From Bacillus mobilis (GTDB lineage Bacteria; Bacillota; Bacilli; Bacillales; Bacillaceae_G): 64,000 nucleotides of DNA. The translations under genes were made by a program, and so were the position numbers. A model generated the notes under the pieces. It had not been told where the DNA came from. It did no database searches and worked only from the letters and a program-made list of their open reading frames with translations. Location of the stretch: contig NZ_MACF01000072.1 of assembly GCF_001884045.1 (NCBI RefSeq), positions 1 to 64,000 on the forward strand, given 5' to 3'. This document shows positions 16,165-26,069 of the stretch, piece after piece (position 1 is the first letter of the stretch; each line of letters begins with the position of its first letter).

Positions 16165-17328
16165 ATGACACAAAATATTACACAAGGCGAGAGGATACAC
16201 TCCATCGATATTATTAGAGGAATAGCTGTATTAGGTATTTTTCTTGTGAACTGGCCTGTTATCGCCGGGATTGACTCACGTGATATTTCAGGGATTTACG
16301 AAGGGATAGACAGCTACATTCGCCTATTTTACGATATGTTTATTCAAACGAAGTTTTATACTATCTTTTCGTTTTTATTCGGCCTAGGCTTTTACATTTT
16401 TATGACTCGTGCTGAAGCGAAAACCGATCGTCCAAAAACTTTATTTGTTCGTCGCTTACTTATTTTATTATTATTTGGTTTCTTACATTACGTTCTTTTA
16501 TGGGACGGAGACATTTTACATACGTATGCAATCGCTGGATTTTTCTTATTTTTATTTTATAAGAGAGAACCTCGTACCATTTTAATATGGGCAATCGTTT
16601 TATTAAGTATTTTTCAGTTTCTTATGCTAATTGCTAGTATTGGTATGGCCTTCATACCAAAGGAGGAACTTGGGTTATCCTTACCAATCATGCCACTTGA
16701 AGACTGGGTGTCACAAATACAAAATCGTTTCCATGCATTTTATGCTGATGGAATTGGACTAAACGCATTCATGCTCCCAGAAACAGTTGGGCTATTTTTA
16801 CTTGGTTTATATGCCGGTAAAAAGGATATTTTCCGTCGTACGAAAGAGTTAGATCCAAAGCTTAAAAAATGGCAAATTATTATGTTCATTTTAACATTGC
16901 CAATGTGGTTCTTCATGGTCCGTTATTTCTTATCAAAACCATCTTATGAACCAATTTATATGCAGGCCTTTACAATGTTTAGCGGAAAGACATTATTCAT
17001 CTTCTACATTTTCACGCTCATGCGTTTATTACAAAAAGAAAAATGGCAAACATTATTACGTCCGTTCCAATACGTTGGTCGAATGGCGTTAACAAATTAC
17101 ATCTCACATACAATTGTTACGTTACTTGTATTCGGACTATTGTTCAAAAATGATTATCTTGCTCCATTATGGGTAGGACCACTATTCTGCATCGGTTTCT
17201 ACACGTTGCAAATCTTTATTAGCCGCTGGTGGCTGTCACGTTATCAATACGGGCCACTTGAGTACATTTGGCGTCTTGGTACGTACGGGAAAATGATGCC
17301 ACTGAAAAAGAAAAGCAAGGTCTCATAA
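16165..17328 (+). CDS. DUF418 (YeiB-like) membrane protein
   Basis: From the ATG at 16165 (RBS AAGGAGGAAAATA) the product has 387 aa. It starts with the family signature ERIHSIDIIRGIAVLGIFLVN, followed by about eight membrane helices and the conserved C-terminal domain GRMALTNYISHTIV and PLEYIWR. DUF418/YeiB proteins are inner-membrane proteins related to acyltransferases, with unknown substrates. The longer frame back to 16021 has no RBS. It ends in a bidirectional terminator shared with pbuX. Confidence 0.88.
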   Translation: MTQNITQGERIHSIDIIRGIAVLGIFLVNWPVIAGIDSRDISGIYEGIDSYIRLFYDMFIQTKFYTIFSFLFGLGFYIFMTRAEAKTDRPKTLFVRRLLILLLFGFLHYVLLWDGDILHTYAIAGFFLFLFYKREPRTILIWAIVLLSIFQFLMLIASIGMAFIPKEELGLSLPIMPLEDWVSQIQNRFHAFYADGIGLNAFMLPETVGLFLLGLYAGKKDIFRRTKELDPKLKKWQIIMFILTLPMWFFMVRYFLSKPSYEPIYMQAFTMFSGKTLFIFYIFTLMRLLQKEKWQTLLRPFQYVGRMALTNYISHTIVTLLVFGLLFKNDYLAPLWVGPLFCIGFYTLQIFISRWWLSRYQYGPLEYIWRLGTYGKMMPLKKKSKVS

Positions 17329-17345
17329 CGAGACCTTGCTTTTTT
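17312..17345. terminator. Bidirectional terminator between DUF418 gene and pbuX
   Basis: AAGCAAGGTCTC and GAGACCTTGCTT form a 12-bp stem around a 5-nt loop, with an A tract on one side and a T tract on the other. It overlaps both stop codons. Confidence 0.92.
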
Positions 17346-18666
17346 ATGCTTCTCTTACTGCACTTTGCATCGGAACTGGCTCTTCTTTTACTTTCACTTT
17401 ACGCTGCGGCACCATATTAAATACGATATTTAAAAGTACTGCTGACGCACTTCCAAGTACAATTCCGTTATCTGTTAAAATACGAATGTTTTCAGGAAGT
17501 TGTGAGAATAAAGTAGGAACGACTGTAACTCCAAGTCCAATTCCGACAGAACATGCAACGATTAATAAGTTTTCTTGTTTACCAAAATCAACGCTACTTA
17601 ACATTTTAATACCATATGCCATTACCATACCGAACATCGCTAACATTGCACCGCCAAGTACTGATTTTGGAATAATAGTTGTAATAGCTGCGATTTTTGG
17701 AATGAAACCAAGAACGATTAACATACCACCACAAGTATAAATAATAACGCGATTTCTTACTCCAGTTAATTGAACAAGTCCTACGTTTTGAGAGTATGTT
17801 GTATATGGGAACGCGTTGAAAATACCACCTAATACCATCGCTAACCCTTCTGCACGATAGCCTTTTGTTAATTCTTTTTCACCGATCTTTTTATTGCAAA
17901 TATCAGATAATGCAAAGTAAACACCTGTTGCTTCTACAATCCCTACACAAGCAACTAAGATCATCGTAATAATTGGCGTCAATTCAAATGTTGGTGTACC
18001 GAAGTAAAATGGCTGAATACCATGGAACCAATCAGCCTCTCCAACCGCTTGCAAGCTTACTTTCCCCATAAATGCTGCAACAATTGTGCCGAACAATAGA
18101 CCTAGTAGAATAGAGATCGAACGGATAAATCCGTCAAAGAAACGATACATAATGATGATAAATAACAACACACCAAATGCTAATGCTAAATTTTCAAGAC
18201 TACCGAAATCCTTGCTTCCCACTCCTCCAGCCATATCATTAATTGCCGCTGGAACAAGTGTAACTCCAATTACGGTAACGACAGATCCTGTTACAACTGG
18301 TGGAAACAGTTTTACAAGCTTTCCAAATAATTTCGCAAAAATAACAACGAATAACCCGGCAGCAATAATTGCTCCATAAATAGAAGACACTCCGTATTGT
18401 TTTCCGATTGCAATCATCGGCCCAACCGCTGTAAATGTACAACCAAGCACAACTGGAAGTCCAATACCGAAAAAGCGATTTGATAATGCTTGTAAAATTG
18501 TCGCAACGCCGCACATTAATAAATCAATTGAGACTAAATATGTTAACTCTTTTTGATTTAAACCAAGTCCACCGCCCACAATAAGCGGAACGATAATTGC
18601 ACCAGCATACATAGCAAGCATATGCTGCATACCAAGTGATGCGATTTTAAATGGATGTTGCTTCAT
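17344..18666 (-). CDS. pbuX: Xanthine permease PbuX
   Basis: The 440-aa NCS2-family transporter has about 14 membrane helices. Conserved stretches include QHMLAMYAGAIIVPLIVG at the N-terminus and the substrate-binding region EATGVYFALSD followed by GLAMVLGGIFNAFPYTTYSQNVGL. It takes up xanthine by proton symport. It starts 3 bases after xpt and shares the guanine riboswitch, as in B. subtilis. Confidence 0.95.
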   Translation of the reverse strand: MKQHPFKIASLGMQHMLAMYAGAIIVPLIVGGGLGLNQKELTYLVSIDLLMCGVATILQALSNRFFGIGLPVVLGCTFTAVGPMIAIGKQYGVSSIYGAIIAAGLFVVIFAKLFGKLVKLFPPVVTGSVVTVIGVTLVPAAINDMAGGVGSKDFGSLENLALAFGVLLFIIIMYRFFDGFIRSISILLGLLFGTIVAAFMGKVSLQAVGEADWFHGIQPFYFGTPTFELTPIITMILVACVGIVEATGVYFALSDICNKKIGEKELTKGYRAEGLAMVLGGIFNAFPYTTYSQNVGLVQLTGVRNRVIIYTCGGMLIVLGFIPKIAAITTIIPKSVLGGAMLAMFGMVMAYGIKMLSSVDFGKQENLLIVACSVGIGLGVTVVPTLFSQLPENIRILTDNGIVLGSASAVLLNIVFNMVPQRKVKVKEEPVPMQSAVREA

Positions 18667-18669
18667 CGC

Positions 18670-19452
<783 letters not shown>

Positions 19453-19480
19453 TGTAGCTAACTATTTATTTTATAGATGG

Positions 19481-19509
19481 ATTATAACGTACTTTTTATA
19501 CTTTGAAAA
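19481..19509 (-). promoter_or_regulatory. Promoter of xpt-pbuX
   Basis: A perfect -10 TATAAT (19481-19486) sits 17 bp from a weak -35 TTTTCA (19504-19509). It is placed correctly ahead of the aptamer. Confidence 0.65.
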
Positions 19510-19587
19510 GCATTTATTAACAAAACACGTACAAATTTTATAAAAACATCATTTTCGTTCGAGTTTTGTAAACTCTTACATATTATT

Positions 19588-20334
19588 TTAAAGCGTCGTT
19601 AAAACGATTGGCCCATCTTTTGTAATCGCAATTGTATGCTCATATTGAGCTGATAATTTCCCGTCCATCGTTCTTGCAGCCCATCCATTTAAATCTACTT
19701 TCGAATAGCGCATGCCTACATTTACAATAGGCTCAATTGTAATTACCATTCCTTCTTGTAACTCTGGCCCTTGTCCTTGTTTCCCAAAATGAAAAATTGC
19801 TGGCTCTTCATGAATCTCTTTACCGATCCCGTGTCCTGTAAAATCTCTTGCGACAGAAAAACCTTCATTTGCTACGTAACTCTCAATTGCATAGCCAATA
19901 TCTCCTACATGATTACCGATTACTGCCTGATCAATTCCTTTATACAATGCATTCTCAGCTACTACCAATAACCTTTCTGCTTCTTCTGAAACATTTCCAA
20001 CTCTATACGTCCAAGCAGAATCTGAAAGACCACCATTTAAGTTTACTACCATGTCAATTGTTACAATATCGCCCTCAGTTAAAGGTTCATCCGCCGGAAA
20101 GCCATGACACATTTCATCGTTTACAGATGCACACGTTGCATATGGATACCCGTTATATCCTTTCTGCTGAGATATTGCACCATGCTTTTCTAAATACGCT
20201 TCAACAAACGTATCAATTTCTTTTGTCGTCACACCCGGTTTCATCATTTTCGCAATTTCTCTATGACACGAAGCAAGTAACTTCCCAGATCCGTGCATCA
20301 AATCTATTTCATTTTTTGTTTTAATTGTAACCAT
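19588..20334 (-). CDS. map: Methionine aminopeptidase, type I
   Basis: The 248-aa enzyme removes N-terminal Met. Metal ligands are visible in order: the first Asp in VTIDMVVNLNGGLSDSAWTY, His in GHGIGKEIHEEP, and Glu in ITIEPIVN and AQYEHTIAIT. It is not the copy usually found between secY/adk and infA, so this is probably a second, stand-alone Map paralogue (YflG-like); I infer this from context only. RBS GGAAGGTAGAGG. Confidence 0.9.
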   Translation of the reverse strand: MVTIKTKNEIDLMHGSGKLLASCHREIAKMMKPGVTTKEIDTFVEAYLEKHGAISQQKGYNGYPYATCASVNDEMCHGFPADEPLTEGDIVTIDMVVNLNGGLSDSAWTYRVGNVSEEAERLLVVAENALYKGIDQAVIGNHVGDIGYAIESYVANEGFSVARDFTGHGIGKEIHEEPAIFHFGKQGQGPELQEGMVITIEPIVNVGMRYSKVDLNGWAARTMDGKLSAQYEHTIAITKDGPIVLTTL

Positions 20335-20477
20335 GCTTACCTCTACCTTCCTTACTAAACTTACTATTTACTACTAATACAAAGCTTCTAATTATAAGAG
20401 CAGACATCCTTTTTTCTATTTTTCGAATGTAAATTTATATTTCATTCGTTTTTACATATTACATCTAGTATTTTTTG

Positions 20478-20506
20478 TTGATGTTTATTTATAAACAAAG
20501 TATAGT
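20478..20506 (+). promoter_or_regulatory. Promoter of the macrolide leader transcript
   Basis: -35 TTGATG (20478-20483) and -10 TATAGT (20501-20506) are 17 bp apart. Transcription would start near 20513, 27 bases before the leader peptide. Confidence 0.75.
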
Positions 20507-20539
20507 AACACTATACTATTAAAAGGAGGATTGTTAAAG

Positions 20540-20587
20540 ATGATGCATGCAGGAAGACTACGTCAGCAAACTTTGAACACTAAGTAA
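20540..20587 (+). CDS. Macrolide-sensing leader peptide (15 aa, ErmDL-like)
   Basis: The frame encodes MMHAGRLRQQTLNTK with a strong RBS (AAAAGGAGGA). ErmDL, the leader of Bacillus ermD/ermK, is MTHSMRLRFPTLNQ as I remember it. The Arg-Leu-Arg stalling motif is at residues 6-8 in both, and His3 and Thr-Leu-Asn at 11-13 also match. In ErmDL, macrolides stall the ribosome at this Arg-x-Arg motif. Hairpins and two terminators follow before the macrolide phosphotransferase gene, so drug-dependent stalling probably releases termination. Confidence 0.85.
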   Translation: MMHAGRLRQQTLNTK

Positions 20588-20643
20588 CTTAATATGTTCA
20601 AAGGCTCTGTTTTCATAAAGCAGAGTAAACGGGATTAGTCTGC
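20549..20643 (+). promoter_or_regulatory. Alternative hairpins of the macrolide attenuator
   Basis: Two hairpins lie at and after the leader stop: CTTTGAAC (20571-20578) with GTTCAAAG (20596-20603), and CTCTG (20605-20609) with CAGAG (20621-20625). A competing pairing joins codons of the leader itself (GACTA, 20556-20560) to TAGTC (20636-20640). A ribosome stalled at the RLR codons would cover the first partner and change the fold. The exact switch is inference. Confidence 0.5.
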
Positions 20644-20690
20644 ACATTTTTAATAATCTTCAACGGAAGAATACACTTTCCACATGAAGA

Positions 20691-20718
20691 AAGGCAGATA
20701 TACGTCTGTCTTTTTTTC
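20691..20718 (+). terminator. First leader terminator upstream of mphL
   Basis: AAGGCAGA and TCTGTCTT pair (8 bp, one G-U) around TATACG, followed by a T run. It ends the leader RNA before the resistance gene. Confidence 0.75.
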
Positions 20719-20774
20719 GTATATTTTTTCATACAAAGAGAGGCGTTTATTCATTATATCCTCGTTTACTCTTA

Positions 20775-20806
20775 ACCACAGACAGAAGCCCGTCTGTGGT
20801 TTTTTA
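20775..20806 (+). terminator. Second leader terminator upstream of mphL
   Basis: ACCACAGAC and GTCTGTGGT form a perfect 9-bp stem with an 8-nt loop, followed by TTTTTT. The stem core CAGAC/GTCTG shares bases with the first terminator, so one antiterminator could affect both. Confidence 0.85.
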
Positions 20807-20922
20807 TGATTACATTTTCTTATATCTTGCTACTTTAATCATATGGATGTAGTTAGAAACAATTCGTAACAGAAAACGTATGAAAACATTGAAATTAGAA
20901 TAAACATTTGGAGGCAATAATA

Positions 20923-21819
20923 ATGAATACACTTAAAGTGAAACAATTAGCAACTAAGGAAGGGCTAAATATATTAGAAGATTCAATAGAAATTAATGAG
21001 TCTGGCGTTGACTTTCAAGTAGCACACGTGAAAGAACAAAACGGAGATAAATGGATACTACGAATTCCTCGTAGACGAGAATCTATGAGACATGCTCTAC
21101 TTGAAAAAGAAGCATTAGAAATCATGAAACAACATGCAGAATTCCAAGTTCCTGATTGGTCTATATTTTCTGAGGAACTAATTGCTTATAAACAACTAAG
21201 TGGCGTTCCTGCCGCTACTATCGATATAGAACGACAAGAATATGTATGGAACTTTAATGAAAAGAATGCACCGACTGAATACAATATTTCATTAGGAAAA
21301 GTTCTAGCGAATTTACACTCATTACCTCAGCAAAAATTTAACAATATAGGTGTTGAAATGCTTACTGCTAATGAATTAAGAACTTCTATGAAACAAAGGA
21401 TGAATCGAGTGAAGGAACAATACGATATCAATCAAAACTTATGGGATCGTTGGCAAGCATGGCTAGCTGAAGACTCTTTTTGGCCATCTCATGTAGGAGT
21501 AAAGCATGGGGATATACATCCAGGTCATATCCTGATTGATAATAAAAATAATGTAACAGGCTTAATCGATTGGACAGAAGTAGGGGTAGGTGATGTATCT
21601 ATAGATTTTACATCTCATTATCTGCTCTTTGGGAAAGATGGACTAACAAATTTAATTCACTCTTATGACAACGCCGGCGGTAAAACTTGGTCAAGAATGG
21701 ATGAACATATTATCGAACTTCTAGCAACGAGTGGTATCACTGTTGCTGAATACGCTCAAGTGTCAGGTTTGAAAGACATGCATGAAATAGCTGTACACAT
21801 GCTAGCAACTGAAAGTTAA
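20923..21819 (+). CDS. mphL: Macrolide 2'-phosphotransferase (MphL-type)
   Basis: From the ATG at 20923 (RBS TTGGAGGC) the product has 298 aa. It is an aminoglycoside-phosphotransferase-fold kinase: ATP-binding Lys region KWILRIPRR, catalytic loop GVKHGDIHPGHILIDN, and metal-binding LIDWTEVGVGDVSIDF. The GDxHPGHIL loop and overall pattern are those of Mph enzymes. B. cereus-group chromosomes carry a described MphL that uses GTP to inactivate macrolides. The leader peptide and terminators upstream fit induction by the drug. Enzyme activity is inferred from family and context. Confidence 0.88.
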   Translation: MNTLKVKQLATKEGLNILEDSIEINESGVDFQVAHVKEQNGDKWILRIPRRRESMRHALLEKEALEIMKQHAEFQVPDWSIFSEELIAYKQLSGVPAATIDIERQEYVWNFNEKNAPTEYNISLGKVLANLHSLPQQKFNNIGVEMLTANELRTSMKQRMNRVKEQYDINQNLWDRWQAWLAEDSFWPSHVGVKHGDIHPGHILIDNKNNVTGLIDWTEVGVGDVSIDFTSHYLLFGKDGLTNLIHSYDNAGGKTWSRMDEHIIELLATSGITVAEYAQVSGLKDMHEIAVHMLATES

Positions 21820-21828
21820 TGAAGTTAC

Positions 21829-21860
21829 AAAAAAACAGAAGAAGATTCTTCTGTTTTTTT
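21829..21860. terminator. Bidirectional terminator after mphL
   Basis: AACAGAAGAA and TTCTTCTGTT form a 10-bp stem around GA, with an A tract and a T tract on either side. It also overlaps the end of the convergent acetyltransferase gene. Confidence 0.9.
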
Positions 21861-22329
21861 ATTTTTTACATATATAACTCATTCTCAAAAACTCAAAACA
21901 ACTACCATTCGTCTTCTGGACAAACGTACCAACTGCTTCAAATCCTGCTCTTTTATACACTGTAATCGCTCTCTCATTAAATGTCGCTACTGATAACGTT
22001 ATATAATTGCATCCGTATTTTTCTTTACTAAAAGCTAGTCCAGCATTTACGAACTGCAAACCAAATCCATTCCCAGTTATATCAGGTTTCATTCCAAGAC
22101 CTATATCAACTGTTCCTTCATTCACGTTACAAACAGTTAAAAAACCAATGAGAGTGCCATTTTCCTTCACAGAAAATGTATGATTCCCTCTACTCTCCTC
22201 ATGTAAAAACTCAGCTAAATCTTCTTCATCTGCCTCTATATCGTAAAAAGAATGTTTCCCTTCATAATGCCAGTTATATGCAATTTCTTCTGCTTCTTCT
22301 TGCGTCATTACTGTATATGTATAAATCAT
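21859..22329 (-). CDS. GNAT family N-acetyltransferase
   Basis: The start at 22329 (MIYTYTVMTQEEAEEIAYNW) gives 156 aa. The longer frame to 22386 reads through the ypwA terminator. Motif A appears as IGLGMKPDITGNGFGLQFV, with the acetyl-CoA loop ITGNGFG, then SVATFNERAITVYKRAGFEAVG. The substrate is unknown. The N-terminal WHYEGKHSFYDIE stretch matches a Bacillus acetyltransferase subgroup. Confidence 0.83.
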   Translation of the reverse strand: MIYTYTVMTQEEAEEIAYNWHYEGKHSFYDIEADEEDLAEFLHEESRGNHTFSVKENGTLIGFLTVCNVNEGTVDIGLGMKPDITGNGFGLQFVNAGLAFSKEKYGCNYITLSVATFNERAITVYKRAGFEAVGTFVQKTNGSCFEFLRMSYICKK

Positions 22330-22343
22330 TCTTCTATCCCCTT

Positions 22344-22377
22344 TAAAAAAAGAGCTGCAATTAAGCAGCTCTTTTTT
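22344..22377 (-). terminator. Terminator of ypwA
   Basis: GAGCTGC and GCAGCTC pair around TTAATT, and a run of T follows on the minus strand. It separates ypwA from the acetyltransferase gene, whose RBS begins only a few bases later. Confidence 0.9.
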
Positions 22378-23893
22378 ATAACTCATAAATTTCTTTATAC
22401 TTCGCTTCTAAATAATCCGCTAAGTAGTTTGCATTTAACCCTTCACCTGTCACATCTTTTAAAATTTCAAGTGGCTTTTTCGTTTTGCCATATTGGTGAA
22501 TATTTTCTGTTAACCATTCACGAATTGGTGTTACGTTTCCTTCTTCTAATAATGCATCAAAGTTCGGAATGTCTTTTAACATTCTTTGCTTAAATTGCGC
22601 TGCATACATATAACCAAGCGCATAAGATGGGAAGTATCCAAATGAACCACCAGCCCAGTGAACATCTTGCAATACACCTTGTGCATTGTTTTCCGGACGA
22701 ATTCCTAAATATGCTTCCATCTTATCATTCCAAGCCGCTGGCAAGTCTTTCACTTGTAATGTACCATCAAATAATTCTTTCTCAAGTTCATAACGAACCA
22801 TAACGTGAAGCGGATACGTAAGCTCATCTGCTTCTATACGAATGAATGATGGCTTCGATTCGTTAATTGCATCATAAAACTCGTCTACTGATATATCATT
22901 GAATTGGCCATCGCTATACTCTTTTAATAAATCATAATTTTTCTTCCAGAATGATTTATTACGACCGATAAAGTTCTCAAAGAATAATGATTGTGACTCA
23001 TGAATCCCCATAGATGTTCCACTACATAGCGGTGTACCTTCAAATTTCTCTGCAATATTTTGCTCATATACAGCATGACCACATTCATGAATTGTTCCAA
23101 ACACAGCCATACGGAAGTCTTTTTCGTCATAGCGTGTCGTAATACGAACATCCCCTCTATTTAATGTAATCTCGAATGGATGTACCGTTTCATCAAGACG
23201 ACCTGCTTCAAAGTCATAATTTAATTGCTTTAATAGCTCTAATGTAAAGTTTTTTTGTTTTTCTTTTGAAAAATGTTCTGATAAAGCACTTGTCTTTAGT
23301 CTCTTTTGCGACTCCGATATTTCTTTTACGAGCGGAACGATACGCTCACGAAGCTGACCAAATACATGATCTAACACTTCTACTGTAATACCTGGCTCAT
23401 ACATATCTAATAATGTATTATATTTATATGTTTCGTAACCCCAATATGTAATGAATTTCTTTTTATATTCAACTATTTGTTCTAAATACGGACGGAACAT
23501 TTCGAAATCAGATTTTTCGCGAGCCTCTTCCCACACACTTTCCGCTTTCGCTTCTAATTTCACATACGCTTCATATTCCGCTTGTGGAATTTTTTTATTT
23601 CTATCATATTCTTTACGACATTCTTCAACCATTTTCTTCGTCGTTTCAGAAAGTTTATCTTCACGTATTAAAGCTTCAAGTTCTGTTAAATAGTTCCCCA
23701 TCTCATCTGAAGTCGACATTACAAATACTTCTGATGAAAGCATACCAATTACTTCTGAACGCTGGTCTACACCTTTTTTAGGCGCACCTGTTCTTAAGTC
23801 CCAAAACATTAAGCTTAATGCTTCTCCATAATTTTGTATCTTCTTCACATATGTTAAAAATTGTGTTTCTACTTCATATGTAGCTACTGTCAT
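22376..23893 (-). CDS. ypwA: Carboxypeptidase Taq, family M32 (YpwA)
   Basis: The 505-aa metallopeptidase has the zinc motif HECGHAVYEQ (HExxH) and the downstream metal ligand in GIHESQSLFFENFIGR. The M32-specific segments FRPYLEQIVEYKKK and PSFIRIEADELTYPLHVMVRYELE are present. It removes C-terminal residues from peptides in the cytoplasm. RBS GGGAGG. The gene is monocistronic with its own terminator. Its position matches B. subtilis ypwA, next to ypvA. Confidence 0.95.
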   Translation of the reverse strand: MTVATYEVETQFLTYVKKIQNYGEALSLMFWDLRTGAPKKGVDQRSEVIGMLSSEVFVMSTSDEMGNYLTELEALIREDKLSETTKKMVEECRKEYDRNKKIPQAEYEAYVKLEAKAESVWEEAREKSDFEMFRPYLEQIVEYKKKFITYWGYETYKYNTLLDMYEPGITVEVLDHVFGQLRERIVPLVKEISESQKRLKTSALSEHFSKEKQKNFTLELLKQLNYDFEAGRLDETVHPFEITLNRGDVRITTRYDEKDFRMAVFGTIHECGHAVYEQNIAEKFEGTPLCSGTSMGIHESQSLFFENFIGRNKSFWKKNYDLLKEYSDGQFNDISVDEFYDAINESKPSFIRIEADELTYPLHVMVRYELEKELFDGTLQVKDLPAAWNDKMEAYLGIRPENNAQGVLQDVHWAGGSFGYFPSYALGYMYAAQFKQRMLKDIPNFDALLEEGNVTPIREWLTENIHQYGKTKKPLEILKDVTGEGLNANYLADYLEAKYKEIYEL

Positions 23894-23961
23894 CGTATAA
23901 AACCTCCCTTTTCTACCTCAAACTTAATTCGACATGGAAATCTAAATTCCTTTTATAATAG

Positions 23962-23990
23962 AAAAAAAGCTTGGCAAGCGCCAAGCTTTC
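23962..23990 (-). terminator. Terminator of ypvA
   Basis: AAAGCTTGGC and GCCAAGCTTT pair around a 4-nt loop, followed on the minus strand by a T-rich run. Confidence 0.9.
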
Positions 23991-23993
23991 TCC

Positions 23994-25931
23994 TTATAAT
24001 TCTTTACCTTCTACTGGTAGTACGTTTTTCACCGCTTCTATCACTTTCTCATCTTCTGTATCAGATAAGAAGATTGATATAGCACCTTTATCGTCGCTCG
24101 TACGAATTAAACGTCCAATCCCTTGACGAAGACGTAAAATCATATACGGTACATCTACATCCCAGAATGGATCATTTACATGTTTACGCTTCGCTTCAAA
24201 CACAGGATCGTTTGGAGGGAATGGTAATGACCAAATGATAACATGTGATAATGATGAACCAGGAATATCTAAACCTTCCCATAAATGAACGGCGCAAAGT
24301 ACAGTCTCTTCTTCATTTTGGAAACGAGAAACGAGCTGACTAATTTCTTGATCCCCTTCATATAGGAACGGAACGGACATTTGTTCTTTACTTACATATT
24401 CTTTAAACGCTGCAAGTTCTTGTGTTGTACGGAATAATACAAGTGTACGTCCATTTGTTTTCTGTATATTTTCAAGTGTATATTGACACTTTCTTTCCCA
24501 TTCATTTTCTTTCGTATGCGATAGTAAGTTTACTGCCATTTGCTCCTCATAATCAAACGGTGAAGCAACCGAGAATGACAAGTAATCTTTTACTCCTAAG
24601 CTATTTGCTGTAAATGCGAATGAATCGTTATTAGATAATGTAGCAGAAGAGAAAATATACGGGATTTTCTTCGAGAATACTTTCTCTTGTAATACTTCTT
24701 CAACTGCACGTGGCATAATCACTAACGTGAAGGCTCCATCACCTTCTTCACCCCATGTAATTACATTTTTCTCGTGCATGAACAGACGAAGTGAATGTTC
24801 TAATACATCTAAATGTTCATCAACGATATTTAAGTCATACGTGTTTACTGTATGCATTTCACTTTCAAATACTAATGCATCACCAACTTCACCAATTTTC
24901 GCATAAAGTCGCTTCGCTTCAGCAGTTACTTTTTCTGTCACAGTAATTTCTAAACGATCAGAACCGGCAATTTCTTTTTTATTTTCTTGTAACACATCAA
25001 AGAATCGCTCTGTTTGCCAAATTGTTTCTTCTACTAAATGCGCAAACTCTTCACGAATATCGTTTTGCAACAATCTTGTTAAAAGTTGCTCCATCATCGT
25101 CTGCTTTAAACGATACGTTAAAGCTTTTTGAGCTGCATATTCTACAAGATGTCCTTCATCGAATACAACGCAGCTACTTTCTGGTAATAACGGAATTTGC
25201 CCTTCACGTTTACGTGCATCGTACGTCCAAATATGATCCATGTAGAAATCTTGAGAACAAATAATTAAATCTGCCGCTTTACGATAATGTTCACGAGAAA
25301 GAGTTTGACCACAACGATGGCGAGAATCACAAGTGAAGCAATCTTGGAAGTAATCCCAATTTACTTTTGACCATTCCTCATCATTTAAAAGAGGAAATTC
25401 TTTTCTGTCACCGTAGTGGGTAAAGTTTTGCATCGTACCATGATCGAATACAAACTGCGGTAATTCGTAGTATACATCTTCAATTACTTCTGGAGCTCGT
25501 CCACTCATAACATCTTCAAGTTTACGTAAACATAAATAATTATCCATTGATTTCGCAAGTCTAACATCAACAGATAGTCCTAATGCTTCAGATAACTTAG
25601 CAATGTCCCCTTCTTCTTTCACAAGCTGCTCAATTAACGTTTCATCAGCACAAGCGATAATAGCTGGTTTTCCAGTATAACGCGCATAGCAAATTGCATA
25701 TAGAAGATATACAATTGTTTTCCCTGTTCCTACGCCCGCTTCTGCGAACATTACTTTCTTTTCTTGGAAAGCACGTTCTAATTGAAACGCCATAAAAATT
25801 TGTTCATCACGCTCTTCAAAACCTTTTTCCGGAAGGATGTCGTAAAACACATCTCCAATCCACTCATTCAACTTATCATAAAAATTATCTTGTTTCCCTA
25901 CTTCAAATGGTAATCTCTTCTCAGTAAACAT
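23994..25931 (-). CDS. ypvA: DinG/XPD-family ATP-dependent helicase (YpvA)
   Basis: The ATG at 25931 (RBS TTGGAGG) gives 645 aa. Walker A is AEAGVGTGKTIVYLL and motif II is VVFDEGHLVEY. Cysteines around residues 160-225 (CLRKL, then CFTCDSRHRCG) fit the 4Fe-4S domain of XPD-type helicases. Motif VI is LRQGIGRLIRTSDDKG. It probably unwinds DNA 5'-3' in repair. Unlike the DinG at 40301, it has no exonuclease domain. Confidence 0.92.
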   Translation of the reverse strand: MFTEKRLPFEVGKQDNFYDKLNEWIGDVFYDILPEKGFEERDEQIFMAFQLERAFQEKKVMFAEAGVGTGKTIVYLLYAICYARYTGKPAIIACADETLIEQLVKEEGDIAKLSEALGLSVDVRLAKSMDNYLCLRKLEDVMSGRAPEVIEDVYYELPQFVFDHGTMQNFTHYGDRKEFPLLNDEEWSKVNWDYFQDCFTCDSRHRCGQTLSREHYRKAADLIICSQDFYMDHIWTYDARKREGQIPLLPESSCVVFDEGHLVEYAAQKALTYRLKQTMMEQLLTRLLQNDIREEFAHLVEETIWQTERFFDVLQENKKEIAGSDRLEITVTEKVTAEAKRLYAKIGEVGDALVFESEMHTVNTYDLNIVDEHLDVLEHSLRLFMHEKNVITWGEEGDGAFTLVIMPRAVEEVLQEKVFSKKIPYIFSSATLSNNDSFAFTANSLGVKDYLSFSVASPFDYEEQMAVNLLSHTKENEWERKCQYTLENIQKTNGRTLVLFRTTQELAAFKEYVSKEQMSVPFLYEGDQEISQLVSRFQNEEETVLCAVHLWEGLDIPGSSLSHVIIWSLPFPPNDPVFEAKRKHVNDPFWDVDVPYMILRLRQGIGRLIRTSDDKGAISIFLSDTEDEKVIEAVKNVLPVEGKEL

Positions 25932-26031
25932 CCTTAGCCTCCAACCAAAAAGTTTTTCTATAAAAAAATATAGCAACTGCTACTCATATGTGTGCAGCCA
26001 CTTTCCCCTGTTGCCATACATAGAAATACAC

Positions 26032-26066
26032 GAAAAAAAATTTTCCTTTCGAAAAAGGAAAATTTT
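26032..26066 (-). terminator. Terminator after ypsC and the small helical gene
   Basis: AAAATTTTCCTTT and its complement pair around a short loop, followed by TTTTTTTT on the minus strand. Confidence 0.88.
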
Positions 26067-26069
26067 CTT

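Noticed and set aside
17336-17740. Plus-strand 134-aa ORF over the pbuX end
   Set aside because: Antisense shadow of the permease; it begins inside a terminator.
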